Source of the DNA: Apostichopus japonicus
Lineage: Eukaryota > Echinodermata > Holothuroidea > Aspidochirotida > Stichopodidae
DNA length: 64,000 nt
Assembly: GCF_037975245.1 (NCBI RefSeq)
Contig: NC_092565.1
Coordinates: forward strand, 20,644,999 to 20,708,998
Direction: 5' to 3'
The notes beneath the pieces were generated by a model. The model did no database searches, was not told the DNA's origin, and saw only the letters and a list, made by a program, of their open reading frames with translations. Shown in pieces: positions 14,020-26,052 of the stretch (position 1 is the first letter of the stretch; each line of letters opens with the position of its first letter). Both the position numbers and the translations under genes were made by a program.

Positions 14020-15563
14020 TAACGTTTCATTGGCGACTATCAATAGACGTATTTTAACTCAGATGGTATCGCTAGATTCATCAACATGTGACACTATAAA
14101 TGACGTCATTAATACTTCCAGTTCATGTTGTATAGCCCGAGTAGACACAGTTACGATATACTGAATAAGCACATGTATTTACCATCACGTCTTTCCGTCA
14201 GTTTGTTAGTTTGATAATAATGGATGGCTGGCGGCACAACATTTTATATTCGAGACGGTATATGTTGAACATAGGTTAAAAACAGAACATTCATTCCGTA
14301 TTGTATTGTATTTCTATAAACTATAGCCACTTTTATTACTTGAGAAATAAACTTACCCCTTAAATTATCAAAGGCTCTTCAATCAAAGTGGCTGGACTTC
14401 GTAGTCTAGCATAGACACATTAAATCAGTTCCTCGGAAGCAATACGACACTCAATAGAAACTATAGGAATTTTATGGCTTCAAGTAACATCTTTAGAATG
14501 CATTACAAATGTCCAAGGACGAATGGTGTCGGATATCATCCACGGTTGCTCTGTTGCTTTTATGACATTAAAACATGAATTAACTTTAACATTTAGACCT
14601 GAACTGATGAACCGACATTATCATCATCTTTGCCTTAACAGAGCAGTTTAGACCTGCAGTATATTTTACAGATGAGTAGAATGAAAACTGGCATAGACAT
14701 AAACATTAATATAGCTCTCAAAATTTCCTGTTATTTTTCTCTTCGAATTTCATTCCAACATTAAAGGGATACTCCATGTGAAGAATTTTTGCTTGACTGA
14801 TGTGATGATGTCTTTTAGCTCAATATTGATATAGTTTGACTGATGATGGCTTTTAGCTCAACATTGGTATATTATGGTTATTGGTGTTTTGTTAACTTCA
14901 CTCCCTCTTCGGTAAATTTTAAACTCTATCCTGTTCAAGATCAAGATAATAAGGTGAGAAATAAAGTAAAATATTTTGCCAGCAGAAATTGTAATCTATA
15001 TGATTACACCTGTTTGCCTCAACTTCACCTATTCGTACAAAGATGTGACAGTTACAATTATCAATATCTTGAAAACGCCTATGCAGGAATTACATTCAAT
15101 TTGCAAACTCCTACCTAAATCATGCAGTTTGAAAGAAGCAGTCCACATATAGAAATAACATAAACTACGAAACGTGGTTAAGTGTGTAATTTGCAATTAA
15201 TTTCACATATTGAGACAGAAGACATGACACGTGACATTTTCTTTATAGCAAGAATTTAATTGAGTTGTTTCAAACGAACTGAAATGAATGTATGTAGAAT
15301 GGCTGGACGGAGGAGTAGCACACATGCTTATAATCTTGTAACTTTAGAACACGTACTGACTGACGCAAGAAAATACAAATAGTTAAAATAAAACATGAAC
15401 GTTTGATTTGTATATGAAATGATATAATCGATTGTTTTATGAAAACACTGGCGTTTGACCTCAAAAAAAAAAAGTCAGATTTGAAGTTAATCGACCGGCA
15501 AAGGCGACAAATATGCATTTACATGTTAGGATTTTTATATAAGTTGCTGCATGTCGTAACTGG
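13381..15563. other. Gene-free stretch with small repeats
   Basis: Holds a (TA)n/(CA)n tract at 13974-14020, a perfect CRE TGACGTCA at 14101-14108, and a direct duplication of about 42 bp (14793-14834 and 14836-14875) sharing CTTTTAGCTCAA. No credible exon. Confidence 0.5.
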
Positions 15564-15612
15564 TACGGAAGATGGCGTGGTATGACTATTTTACATACGC
15601 ATGCGCGCACTG
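15564..15612 (+). promoter_or_regulatory. Promoter-like ETS/YY1/NRF1 cluster
   Basis: ACGGAAGATGGCG (15565-15577) combines an ETS core (GGAA) with a YY1-type AAGATGGCG. It is followed 20 bases on by TACGCATGCGCGCAC (15596-15610), close to the NRF1 palindrome. These three motifs typify TATA-less housekeeping promoters in animals. The ATG inside the YY1 motif opens only a short frame (MAWYDYFTYACAHC), so any transcript would have to be spliced or noncoding. Confidence 0.3.
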
Positions 15613-17770
15613 CACCCAGTATAGCTGGTAAACAATGAAGCCAGAAAAAAAATACTAGATTATATTTATAATACGGAAGCTTTCTGTCCATGTTCTGTTT
15701 TCATGGTTTTTTTGCGAATAAAAAGGACTATCCAACTTGAATATTGTTTAAAAGTGGATATTTTCTCGAAATCTGAAAAGAAACGGAAAAAAAGGGAAAG
15801 AAATGCGTTTTAGAAAATACAAGTACCAAGTGCATGCAAAAAAATAATTTCAACTGGCAGATTGAATTTAAATCAGGCTTATGACTCATCCTATTACGCA
15901 GGCAAACAACTAGGATCATGCCCGAGCCGCGCCAGATTAAAAAGTCGTAAATCAGTTTTGAGAAAATTAAACAGTAGATCTGCTTAGTATCGACTTCAAT
16001 ATAATAGCTTTGACTTATTAAAATAATTCCATAATTCACTATTTTATCGCTGGGAATATTCTCTTTATTTCTGTGAAAAGCGAACATTGCCTTCTTATTA
16101 ATGTCATAGTAACTTTTTATTGATACTCGTTCCCTGTTAATATGAAATTCTTTCTTTTCGATGCCACAAAGTCAATAATTTGTTTATGAAGCCAAAGCCA
16201 TTGTTGCCTCGTCATAAGCCAAAGCCATTAATGATGCACGTGAACGTGATTTGGTGTGTTGTACGAGATCGGTTAATCTTCGTTGTACTGTGTGGGCATT
16301 GTGTGTTCGTGTGACGATGTAGCTGGCTACACCGTGGACTGTTGTACCAATTCAAACGTTATGCAAAACAAATGAAACATTATGTTTGCAATACTGACAG
16401 CGAGTTTACAGCCAAATTCTAGCCAAAACTGACGGACGACCAAGTTTCTTTCGGGTGTCCATGATTACCTGACACAATGAGTTCAAATGCAGCCTTAAAT
16501 ATACAATGTTAAGTCGAGAAACACTTCACGAAAGATAATGTCACGTGATTTTCAGGTGAAGCCCAATACTGCTCATGTTTCTGATTCCAGTAACTACAAG
16601 CTGCTCTCTTGTTGAGTATACGCACAGACATTTCTCTTGCAGCCTTCCAGGAAAATAAAAGAAGACGAAGAAGAAGAAGAAGATGATGAAGAAGAAGAAG
16701 ATGAAGGAAAAAAGAAATTGAGCCGTCAATAAGGTCATGCCCGAAACATATCAGTCAGTAAAGCTATAATAGTTTCCTTCATTTCTTAGGTGAGAATGTG
16801 CTTATTTCACAACCGCGAAGGGAAATCGTGCATTTAATCGTTAGTGTCCACTTCAAAAGCCTCTAACTTCTCGGTTCAAAACCTCACCAGGAACCAGATC
16901 CTTTTAACCGATACAAAGCTGCTGCTATTCAGTGTTATTCAGCGGAGTCACTTTGTCTTGTTTGTGAATTGGGGAAAATGTGGTTTAGAAACACGTACCA
17001 ACTGTATTAAATATGTCTGCACTGGGGTAATAATTGAATGGGGTGCCCTCACCTCCTTCAGTATTTGAAGGGGGGGGGGGAAAGTCACAATGATGAGGTT
17101 TTCAAGTTCGTACACGTCGCAAAAGTTTATCACATGTAGGCTATATGTAATATTCTGTTCGTTGTTTGAAGGGTATCGTCCAGCTGTGACAGAAGTTTGA
17201 GTTAAGTTAAAACTTAGTTTGCTCACGAAAAGTTTTCATCTCGACAGCAAGCTGTGTTCCAGTTTTTGCCAAAGTATGTTTTCCTTTGGTATAGTTAATA
17301 AAAGTGCGTCACTCAGGATAGTTTACGGGCAAAACAATGGTCTCATATTGCCTTCCAATTTTCATATACCTTTAATGTATACTCTTTCTCGACTCCAGGG
17401 TAGATTTGTGTCTCCATGGAAACATTTGTGTTTGGACACAACAAAACATTCAATCTGTTTCTGTACTTATCTGCCCGTTTCGGTACAGTCTGTGGGAATA
17501 ATGAAAATAGTGAGCAAGCATCTGTTTCTGAAGGCTCGACGTTTACGACAGCCACGGACAATTAGCCGAAAATTTCCACGACGTCACTTTTGGGGCAAAC
17601 AAGTCACTCTAGCTTGTGTTACAGAGTTCTTTTTAATTAGAGAAACCGCGGTACAGGAGAAGGAAAAGGTTGAAAACATGAGGTGTATAGTGACCCTTTA
17701 TAGAAAGACATTTTGTCAGAATCCATACTTTGTCCACGTACAGCCGACATATTATACCGACATAATATAC
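15613..17770. other. Unique sequence, no gene recognised
   Basis: A (GAA)n tract of about 45 bases lies at 16660-16706. The longest plus-strand ORF free of simple repeats in the window spans 17219-17929, but it shows no domain and its end runs into the SINE head, so I do not call it a gene. Confidence 0.5.
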
Positions 17771-18055
17771 CGGTGCAGTGGCGGCGAGTGGATAAATTCG
17801 GTGGCATTTAAAGCAATGAGGCTTAGTTATTGGGAGGTTCCGGGTTCGAAACCCGGCCGGGTCATAGAAAGGTGGTTTTCTTCCATCCAAGAGAAATATA
17901 TGGTTTTCCCATCTAAAATGGCTTTCTAAATTGAAAAGATTCCAAATTTGAGTGAAAAACCTTGAATTGGAAGCCACCCGACGTGTTAGTTGTAATCCAT
18001 AAGCTCTTGCGGGTTTCTCCAATATTTGTGGTCGCTTAAGCGTCGTAAAAATAAC

Positions 18056-18056
<1 letters not shown>
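17771..18056 (+). mobile_element. tRNA-headed SINE
   Basis: A pol III B box GGTTCGAAACC (17843-17853) lies in a GC-rich stem-loop (CCGGGTTCGAAACCCGG). Its A-box-like partner TGGCGGCGAGTGG (17779-17791) is about 52 bases upstream. The tRNA-like head is followed by a body of about 185 bases ending GCTTAAGCGTCGTAAAAATA, then directly by (GAT)n. Head, unrelated body and simple-repeat 3' tail are the standard SINE architecture. The A box has two extra bases relative to consensus, so the copy may be inactive. Start is approximate; no target duplication was found. Confidence 0.72.
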
Positions 18057-18347
<291 letters not shown>

Positions 18348-20154
18348 CATGAATATTACAATTAATACTTATATGACTTGCGCATATTAGTATAACCGTG
18401 GTCTGCACAGGCCGAGCGGATGCTACCATGGAAACGTATCAACAAAAAAGTTGTCCCAATGGCTCATTATAAAACCTTATTGTTGTGGAACAGTGTGATA
18501 TAAGTTTAGAAAAACTTTGTTACTACTTCATCCGATGTAAGATTTGAGTTCTGTCATAACGCATACCTTGAGCAGTTAATAAATTGTTTTCATAAAACAT
18601 TATATAATTTATTGTTATCAAGGTTAAACATCATCGCACACACGAAGACCATTTTGTGACATCATAAATACTGATCAACCTTTTACAGGAGATATATAAG
18701 CTATCATAACACGTATTGCAGGGACTGCAAAGCGAAGTAAAAGCGCCGTGTAGTAAGGGGTCCAACGCTTCGATATCAATACAACTTCTGAACACAAAGA
18801 TCATTGTCTCAAAATGGTTGAGCTCTTTGGAAAGGCCTATTTCCAACTAACCGTGGAAATAGTTGATGAACATTGTGTGACACTGTGGCCATTTTGTTCG
18901 ACATAGAAGGAAGTTGTGTTATTCTATTTTCAATTTGAGCAGTTAGGCTTGATGATATGATGATCAAATGTAAAGAGTTATAAGAACTATGTAATCAATA
19001 TTCAACATTTACTGTATACTTACAGATAAACGATGAAAAGCTTGAAACAGTATTAAATGAATATTATAGAATCGCATTATTTCTTGAGACTGACCCGGCG
19101 TTCAATGGATTGATAGTAGTGTACAGTGTATTAAGTCTTTCATAACCTTGACATGTTCCACATTCATAGGTGATTCTTTGCATAATTATTACACGTCGGT
19201 TTCAAGCCGCGTTTTCTCTTAAGTGAATGTTAATGGCGTCTTCCTAACTTCAATGGCGCCGACTGAAACTTGAAGCCTGGTCATCTACAGAATTTTAGCC
19301 AAAAATGGCGGTGTGATTGCTGTATGTTTGTGTGCTTTCTTTAGAACCAGGCAGGTGGTGGTGGGGAGAGGGTGATTAGAACCGGAGATGTGGTAAAAGC
19401 TCAAACATATATACGAGGGAGGCGGTTGGGGTATGGGGTAGGTATACCAATCTCCTTAACACAAAGAAACAGCAGGAAAAAGGGCATCACCGTTTGCAGA
19501 ATGGTAGGCCTATAACGGTGACATATACAACTTGGCAGGCAACTTCATTCGAAAACGTCAGAGAGGGTGGGGGGGGGGAGGGGTGGTATTGTTCATGCCA
19601 TCGAGACTGCCTCTACAACTACAACTGTGTCAAATATAATTACATTTTGGATTTCGTTGAGTAGTATTTGAAAGAGATATGAAATGAATAACGCAAAGCC
19701 ACTGATCTATTTATGTGATTATTTCCATATTGGCTATGAATAACGGAAAGCCACTGATCTATGTGATTATTCCCATATTGACTATACATTCCAACGACTG
19801 GTGTACGGTGTCATTTTGAAGTATCCTTACATTTGTACATATCATATCAGATATTGCATGTCGCATAAACTAGGGCAACCTTAGAAAATCGGTGTCCGCT
19901 TTCTCCTTTTTTATCTTCCTACCAAAGCAGCTCAAGAATACTTTCGGAATAAATTGAGCTACTTCTATGTTGGTCCTCCTCTTCTTCCTCCTTAAAAACA
20001 TTGGCAAGGAAATATAAACCATCTTAAATATGGTACCTGATAATCTTACTCAACATTTGAAAATAGGGCAAGAGTGAGAGTGATACAAGTGCAGAGAGAG
20101 TTTTGAAGCTTTATTTCTATATCATTCTGACTTTATTTGCGTCTAAGTATGTGG
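18348..20154. other. Gene-free stretch with small tandem duplication
   Basis: 19684-19783 is a direct duplication of about 50 bp sharing AAAGCCACTGATCTAT and GTGATTATT. G-rich runs lie at 19355-19373 and 19564-19584. No credible exon was recognised. Confidence 0.5.
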
Positions 20155-20159
20155 ATATA

Positions 20160-20195
<36 letters not shown>

Positions 20196-20271
20196 GCCTA
20201 TATATAGCCTATATATATATATAGCCTATATATATATATATATAGCCTATATATATATATATATATATATC

Positions 20272-20307
<36 letters not shown>

Positions 20308-20309
20308 CA

Positions 20310-20347
<38 letters not shown>

Positions 20348-20430
20348 GATATATATATATATATATAGATGTTAATATATATATATATTTATTTATAATA
20401 TACATATATATGTGTGTGTGTGTGTGCGTG
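20155..20430. repeat. Interrupted (TA)n array with TAGCC units
   Basis: TA dinucleotides are punctuated at intervals by TAGCCTATATATA, GTATAT and GATATA variants, ending in (GT)n. The repeated TAGCC interruptions show that the tract grew partly by duplication of longer blocks. Confidence 0.93.
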
Positions 20431-20664
20431 TATGTATGTATTTGGTCATCTCTTTTGTAACATCATACTTCTACCGCCACTCTTTTCAGACTACCCTTCG
20501 TTCCTCCATCTAAATGATAAAATTCGGGTCGGAGGTAGTTTTTAAGCAGTTTCCTTCAGATCTAATATTTATTAAGCTCACATTTCACGAGCTGAAACAA
20601 TCTCAACGTAGATTTTCACTTAAAAGTTTTCGCAAGTAACTTGATTATCGGACTAAATTGTAAT

Positions 20665-20892
20665 TTATACTTGATTTGAGTGGCGAGAGTTTTCCCAAAA
20701 TGCTTCTTCATTTAGCTTCATCAAAGTCCATTTACGACACCTTCGGTAGCCGAGGGCTAGTATCTGTTTGCAAGCCCCAGTGTTGCAAAGATTGTTACCA
20801 TCCACCTGCCATACATTGGAGGATATTTCAAGCTCGTGGTAGATGTCTATTAAGTTATCCATAGGCCAGAGATGGGAGAACTGCATTTGCTT
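20665..20892 (-). CDS. Candidate coding exon, unknown protein
   Basis: On the minus strand a strong acceptor tract (TTGTCTCCTCTTCTCCCAG, ending at 20893) is followed by an open frame beginning KQMQFSHLWPMDNLIDIYHE and running to a stop at 20665. The composition is mixed, with Trp, Cys and charged residues, and is unlike the surrounding AT-rich DNA. A possible donor (CAG then GTGGAT) lies inside at about codon 27. I recognise no family. It could be one exon of a larger minus-strand gene, a processed fragment or chance. The acceptor is the best argument for it. Confidence 0.3.
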   Translation of the reverse strand, partial: KQMQFSHLWPMDNLIDIYHELEISSNVWQVDGNNLCNTGACKQILALGYRRCRKWTLMKLNEEAFWENSRHSNQV

Positions 20893-21138
20893 CTGGGAGA
20901 AGAGGAGACAAATGTTTGTGACTAAAATTGTCAAAGTAGTGTGCACTTTTAAGAATTAAAATCTTTAAAGCAGTGAATGTGAATAAACGTTGTTCAGAAT
21001 AAAACTAGCATACAATCTGATTGTGCTCTTTGTAAAATATAAAACACCACGAACAATTATTTATTGTCTGTCCCTTTACCAAAAATATTTTGTTAATGAA
21101 TTGAAAACCTCTTATTTCTTTCATACCTCATACGAATA

Positions 21139-21140
<2 letters not shown>
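20893..21140. other. Unique sequence, no gene recognised
   Basis: AT-rich linker between the candidate exon and the TA-linked duplication. Confidence 0.5.
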
Positions 21141-21178
<38 letters not shown>

Positions 21179-21234
21179 CTCGGTGGAGGCTGGAAGTTTT
21201 TTCATTGTTCTGGGTTTTCCTTCTCATTACGTTT

Positions 21235-21281
<47 letters not shown>

Positions 21282-21337
21282 CTCGGTGGAGGCTGGAAGT
21301 TTTTTCATTGTTCTGGGTTTTCCTTCTCATTACGTTT

Positions 21338-21375
<38 letters not shown>
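21141..21375. repeat. (TA)n plus 63-bp spacer, duplicated
   Basis: The arrangement is (TA)n, spacer, (TA)n, spacer, (TA)n. The two spacers (21177-21238 and 21279-21341) begin AATCTCGGTGGAGGCTGG and appear identical, which implies a recent tandem duplication of a 103-bp unit with its flanking TA tract. Confidence 0.95.
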
Positions 21376-21376
<1 letters not shown>

Positions 21377-23456
21377 TGAATAAATAAATAAATAATTGAC
21401 TGTCACTTTAAGAGCGACAGCTTTTGCTCGGATGGAATATTGTTGTAAATTTGTTTGAAGCAGAGATAGTTAGTGAACTTAATTGAATGCCTCAAAGATT
21501 TAATGAGATTAAACGGCTTGTTTGTCACAAAACGTAGCTGACAACAGCTTAGTTTAATTGATAAAAGACTTATTTAAATAACCAGCAAACTGTTGTTTTA
21601 ATAACATATTAAGGTATACTCAGTTATGGAGCTCACATCCCAGTGAAAGTTATATGATTGATGTGAAAATAAGCTGAAATAATATCGGGTAGTTGATATG
21701 CAGTTTAGTTGGGAATAAAAGTAGTCATATTTTGAAAAGGCTCCTGGTTAAACAATGGCAGTTCGTTAAATTAATTTTAAATGGATAAGAATGTAGTATG
21801 CAACTTTATATAAACAATATAACTTTATAAAACAATATATAAATCCTCCCTCTTCCTTATTTATGAATAAATAAGTATATAAGTATTTAAGAATATACGG
21901 CGTATAATTGTGGTATTATATCACATCTATAAATCGGTGTAATATAAGATCTCAAGCTGTAATAAGCAAATTGATTCTAAAATACGAAATAAAGAGATTG
22001 TTTTCCACTTTTTTCTTTACAAAAAAAAAATGGTCGTGTATTTATTTCGATGTTGCTTTCGTTTTAGATTCTGAAGGCAAGCTTAAAAATATAATTATTC
22101 TACCTCTTCACCAGTCATAATTTTTTATATTTATTTTTATTTTATTTTATAGAATTGCTTTATACGGCAAAGGTAAGCTGCTTTAAGAACATATGTTATT
22201 GATATAAAATAGAGCTCTAAATATATATATATTGGTATGTTTGTCAATACGTCACGTCGCTTATTCAAGGGATTAAACTCTGTGTGTGATACGTATACTA
22301 TCCATAAGTATACATTTTCACTTGACTCTAAATGGCAAAATTAACGTGCACGGAACATATTCGTGTGTACATGACTAGGCCTCACAACTGGTGAAATGGG
22401 ACAAACGAAATTCCCTGTCACTATAGTTGTCGAACAATAGAGAACAATAGTCAATGGTTGTCCAGACAAAGGGTTAGAACAAAGGGAAATGTCATAGGTT
22501 GTAGCTAATATATTTAGAAAATTTGTGTGCGTATGCGTACAAATGGCTTGTTCCATTTGCATCAGATGATTTCTCTACGTCATTGAAGATGCTTGAACTA
22601 ACGTTATTTTGTTTCTTAGCTACTTTTAAACTTAAAGTGGATGCGGAAATTCTTGGGAAATTTGAAAATGTTTCAAAGATAAGCATTGACACATATCTAG
22701 CTATCACACACACAATAGTAGAAAACCGCAGTCTAGCTTTTCTTACAAGAAAAAAAACCCAGCACCGAAGCTATTTGGCTATATTGGGAGCTATATTGTT
22801 ATGCAGGCTCTTTCACCGTGAAACATACAAACTTATCCAATTCATGTACAAAATGAGTTCATTTTTTAATGGATAACAAAATTGAAAATTCCTTTAAAGA
22901 TATTTTTTCCCTGAAGAATAAGGATGTATAACTCTTACGCAATCCTTCTTCAATCCTCAGACAACTACTCTTAAGGAAACTGAATCCTTCATTGTTGTTA
23001 ACTAAACATCCCCTTTCCATCGTTTAGGCTATGCTGCAGTTCGTCTTGACCTATTCACTAGTATACAACCTATTAGCCTATATATGTACACTTAGAGTTT
23101 CTATGCAAACTTAATAATTTGTAGAAATAAATGATCGAATTTGCTTGAACCAGTAGCAAACATCTAGCTAGCGGCATTAGTGATTTATCGCCACGTTTTT
23201 GTGTCGAACGCATGTAATCACTTTAAGTATAGGTTTGTTAATTCAACGTATATATACCTACGACATTTTATAGACGTCTTCAAGCTGTCACTTTGGATAA
23301 ACTAGATCTAATTTCATTGACAACTGAAATGGGCTAACAATATAGCAGTGTAAACTTAACGCAGTTCCTTCTTTTTTGGTGGTGTCTTTAACAGTACTCC
23401 GAAGAGGATATCATCATTAATCAATACGAGAGGAAATTCGAAAGGGATATGATATC
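21376..23456. other. Unique AT-rich sequence, no gene recognised
   Basis: No tandem array or element end was recognised. ORFs on both strands at 22490-22880 overlap each other and have no splice support. Confidence 0.5.
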
Positions 23457-23506
23457 GAGGGGCGGACTGGGATATAAATAGCTAAATGCCGACTCAGTTA
23501 TCCAAC
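23457..23506 (+). mobile_element. GGGGCGGAC dispersed repeat, copy 1
   Basis: GAGGGGCGGACTGGGATATAAAT followed by GACTCAGTTATCCAA closely matches 26005-26052. The CAGGGGCGGACT-like start is typical of hAT-type MITE ends. No opposite end was identified. Confidence 0.5.
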
Positions 23507-23515
23507 AAGAGGTAT

Positions 23516-23590
23516 TGGGGTGGGGGTGAGGGGGTGAGGGGTAAGGGGTGAGGGGGAGGGGGGGGGTGAGAGGGTGTGTGTGTGGGGGGG
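23516..23590 (+). repeat. G-rich tract, G-quadruplex potential
   Basis: More than ten runs of three or more G separated by one to three bases (GGGGTGA and GGGGTAA words), then (GT)n. It could fold as a G-quadruplex on the plus strand. Confidence 0.8.
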
Positions 23591-23742
23591 TCGGATGACT
23601 AATTCAACGGGTGAACGAACGAAACTAGCACCTTTTCACGTTCATGATTGGAATTCATCGCATTCGCCACTTCATCCCGGTGCATTCAGGGCTGCGGATG
23701 CGACGGTGTGTACCGGTTTCTAGCCGGTATACCGGTTGGCTA

Positions 23743-24305
23743 TTGAGTTTGAGTTTGATTTATTTCCACATAATATGAATACAATGGTGAATAGTTAATA
23801 TACAAGGAGTTTGAGGAGGACTGAAGAAGCAGAGCTTTTACGAGCAGTCCCCCTTTAAAAAAACAATAGGAGGAAAGAATACAAAGGATAAGTAAGAGGA
23901 AGAAGAAAAGAGAAAAGAACAAAGAACATAGAAGAACAAAAGCAAGAAAGAAAATATTACTGCTTAATGATAATAATCGTTGAGTAAGATGGATTTTATT
24001 TTTTGTTTGAAGCAATGAATACTTTTGGATGTTTTTATTTTGTTGTCCAAATTATTCCAGATTGTAATTCCAGAATTGATAAAAAGTCGATGAGTCCTCT
24101 CGGAAGTGATCACATTTGTACGGAAGGTTTGACAAAAGCGTGTATTGTAGTTATGAATGTTACAATTAAAAATATAGTTATCATCAAAGTTAGAAGGCAC
24201 AAGCCCATTAACATATTTATACATAAATAAAGCGACTTGGAGTTTGTATGTGTCGAAGATATTTAAGATTTTTAAGTTTGAAAATATAATTTTATTGCGC
24301 CTCTG
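23743..24305 (-). mobile_element. LINE 3' end, 5'-truncated non-LTR element
   Basis: The minus strand contains the last part of a non-LTR retrotransposon ORF2, a 3' UTR of about 220 bases, and a terminal AATAAATCAAACTCAAACTC with a short simple-repeat tail at 23743-23765. The tail form and C-terminal domain point to the CR1/L2/jockey group. 5' truncation is the usual outcome of target-primed reverse transcription. Confidence 0.8.
23964..24305 (-). pseudogene. Reverse transcriptase C-terminal fragment
   Basis: The frame carries the C-terminal signature of LINE ORF2 proteins: LFMYKYVNGLVPSNF, then HNYNTR, then INSGITIWNNL, ending at a TAA at 23964. In intact elements this region follows the reverse transcriptase domain. 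Catalytic motifs are absent because the copy starts downstream of them. The fragment has no internal stop over about 114 codons, so it may be fairly young. It encodes no enzyme by itself. Confidence 0.82.
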
Positions 24306-24326
24306 AACAGTTTCTAAATATAACAA

Positions 24327-25680
24327 GTAACACTGAAATCAAATCCAATACCATAATCAGTCATGGAAGTTGATATAAATGGAAAAGAAACATAGTCTGA
24401 CTTGATAGGGTTTTATATTTATTGGCCGTATAGATAAAGTATCATGCGGAAAATACATACGGTACTTGAGGTACAGGCAGCAGCGATGACATATACGATG
24501 TGTAATCAGGTCTCTGTACCATTTACACGTAAGAAAGATATATATAAAACTACATAATAGAAAAGGGAAAAAAAGAGAGATATAAATAAAAATTATGAAA
24601 TATAAAGGGAAACAAAAAGCAAAACGACGTCTATTTTTAGAAACAAAAACAGAGGTTAGTGAGAAATATGAAGACGGGAACGACACGTAATCTTTCGGAG
24701 CATTTATTGATATTAGATATTTTAAGAGCAGAGGTTGTAGCGTGTACTTTTGATCATTATAATTTAACTACACTGGAATTATATTAGATATTTTAAGAGC
24801 AGAGGTTGCAGCTTGTACTTTTCTTTGTTTCTGCAGGATGGTTTACTTTCAAGGATCACTTCACAAGCGAAGACGTTTTTCAACAATCCAGCGAAACCTT
24901 GTTATTTCCAACTTCAGTTTATCGGTTAGTTTCGGTAGCCCTCTTCGACTAATGAAGGGTCGTTTTTCAATGGCACTTAATTACAGCCCGGGGAAGTCGA
25001 TACCACTTGATGGAATTGAAATTGCCAATGTGTCTTTTGATCGTGTGTATAACGAGATGTCCTCAAGCTCTTTTACATCAAAATAATTTCCTCCGCATTT
25101 TTTATCCCCATCTTTTTTTTTGGTTAGTTGTTATAACTCTGTTTTTTAACCGATACGTTCATTTAAATGTTTATACAAAAAGAAAGAAAATGAATTAGTC
25201 AAGGTCACGAGACCTGTAATAAATGACTGTCATCGATAAGTGATAACTGTAAGAAAAAATGGAGAAGACAAAGTCATTCAGAGTTCGTCACCTTTCAGGA
25301 GTGAAAATCCAATTTTTCACTTGTATTTAGTTTGTCTCTTGCGGTGTGTATATGAGGCAGTCGAAAGTGCTTCTTTTTAACTTCACATGCAGTGAGCAAG
25401 CTCCATAATTTGCAGAAGTCTTTCCTTGCACCACTATCCATTTTGGCGAGAGACATCCACCACGATAAACCACCGGTTACTCTCTCTCTCTCTATATATA
25501 TATATATACGGAGTCCGTGTGTTAACAGCGCTGCATACATAAACGATTTAAGTATGCGTCAAAATAACCTTTGCAATTGCGTATACAAATTGATAAGATG
25601 CCGTAACATCACATACGTAGTCGGGCCTGACGAGAGAGAGAGAGAGAGGTGGAGAGAGAGAAGGGGGGGGGGGAGTGGAC
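24327..25680. other. Gene-free stretch with small repeats
   Basis: 24709-24752 and 24780-24822 are direct repeats sharing TTAGATATTTTAAGAGCAGA. A (CT)n/(TA)n tract is at 25481-25508 and a (GA)n/G tract at 25630-25673. No credible exon was found. Confidence 0.5.
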
Positions 25681-25689
25681 TTCAGGGCC

Positions 25690-25795
25690 CACCGCAAGAA
25701 CCCGGGTCAAGTAGGGATAGATGTGAAAACATAGTGTGGACAGAGTGTAAAACCCGGCCCGTTGATGCCTCTGTACGTATATCATTGAGCTACAT
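25690..25795 (-). mobile_element. Possible tRNA-headed SINE fragment
   Basis: On the minus strand TAGCTCAATGA (25792-25782) fits the pol III A box. About 35 bases later CCGGGTTTTACACTC (25757-25743) sits where a degenerate B box would be. The spacing is tRNA-like. The body continues towards CCGGGTTCTTGCGG and a (CT)n tract near 25630-25673. The B box is poor, so this is tentative. Confidence 0.35.
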
Positions 25796-26004
25796 GATAT
25801 TTAAAGCCACAGAACACTTTCCAAAAGCAATGTCGGCCCATTCTCTACTCCACCGATGACCAAACTTCCTGCATGGGCAGCACACTTTGGATATATCAAA
25901 CCAAACAGTGACAAGGTTGCGGTCCGTTACTGAGAAATGTTTAACCTTCAGGATCACACTATCTTTTCGCCCCCTTCCTGCCAACGTTTCGACTCGACCC
26001 ACTG
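25796..26004 (-). other. Repeat-like open frame, unknown
   Basis: A minus-strand frame of about 70 codons with Cys-Pro-Cys and HRWSREWAD motifs lies between the SINE-like segment and the GGGGCGGAC repeat. Its start contains GTCGAGTCGAAACGTT, reminiscent of sequences around Penelope-type elements. I suspect a piece of a dispersed repeat and not a gene, but cannot name it. Confidence 0.25.
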
Positions 26005-26052
26005 CAGGGGCGGACAGGGGTATAAATTGCCACCGGCTCAGTGATCCAATCG
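26005..26052 (+). mobile_element. GGGGCGGAC dispersed repeat, copy 2
   Basis: CAGGGGCGGACAGGGGTATAAAT and CTCAGTGATCCAAT match copy 1 at 23457-23506 with a few changes. This copy keeps the CAG start expected of a hAT-type terminus. Confidence 0.5.

Noticed and set aside
17771-17860. Functional tRNA gene
   Set aside because: Only the B-box arm is tRNA-like. The acceptor stem does not close and the A box has extra bases, so it is a SINE head.
17219-17929. 236-codon plus-strand ORF, the longest not made of simple repeats
   Set aside because: No recognisable domain, AT-rich codon use like the flanks, and its last part lies in a tRNA-headed SINE. Probably chance, although a transcript would reopen the question.
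17633-18022. Minus-strand 129-codon ORF with DPAGFRTRNLP
   Set aside because: That peptide is the antisense translation of the SINE B-box region.
25630-25673. Regulatory GAGA element
   Set aside because: Plain (GA)n/(G)n low-complexity tract beside a SINE-like segment; no promoter context.
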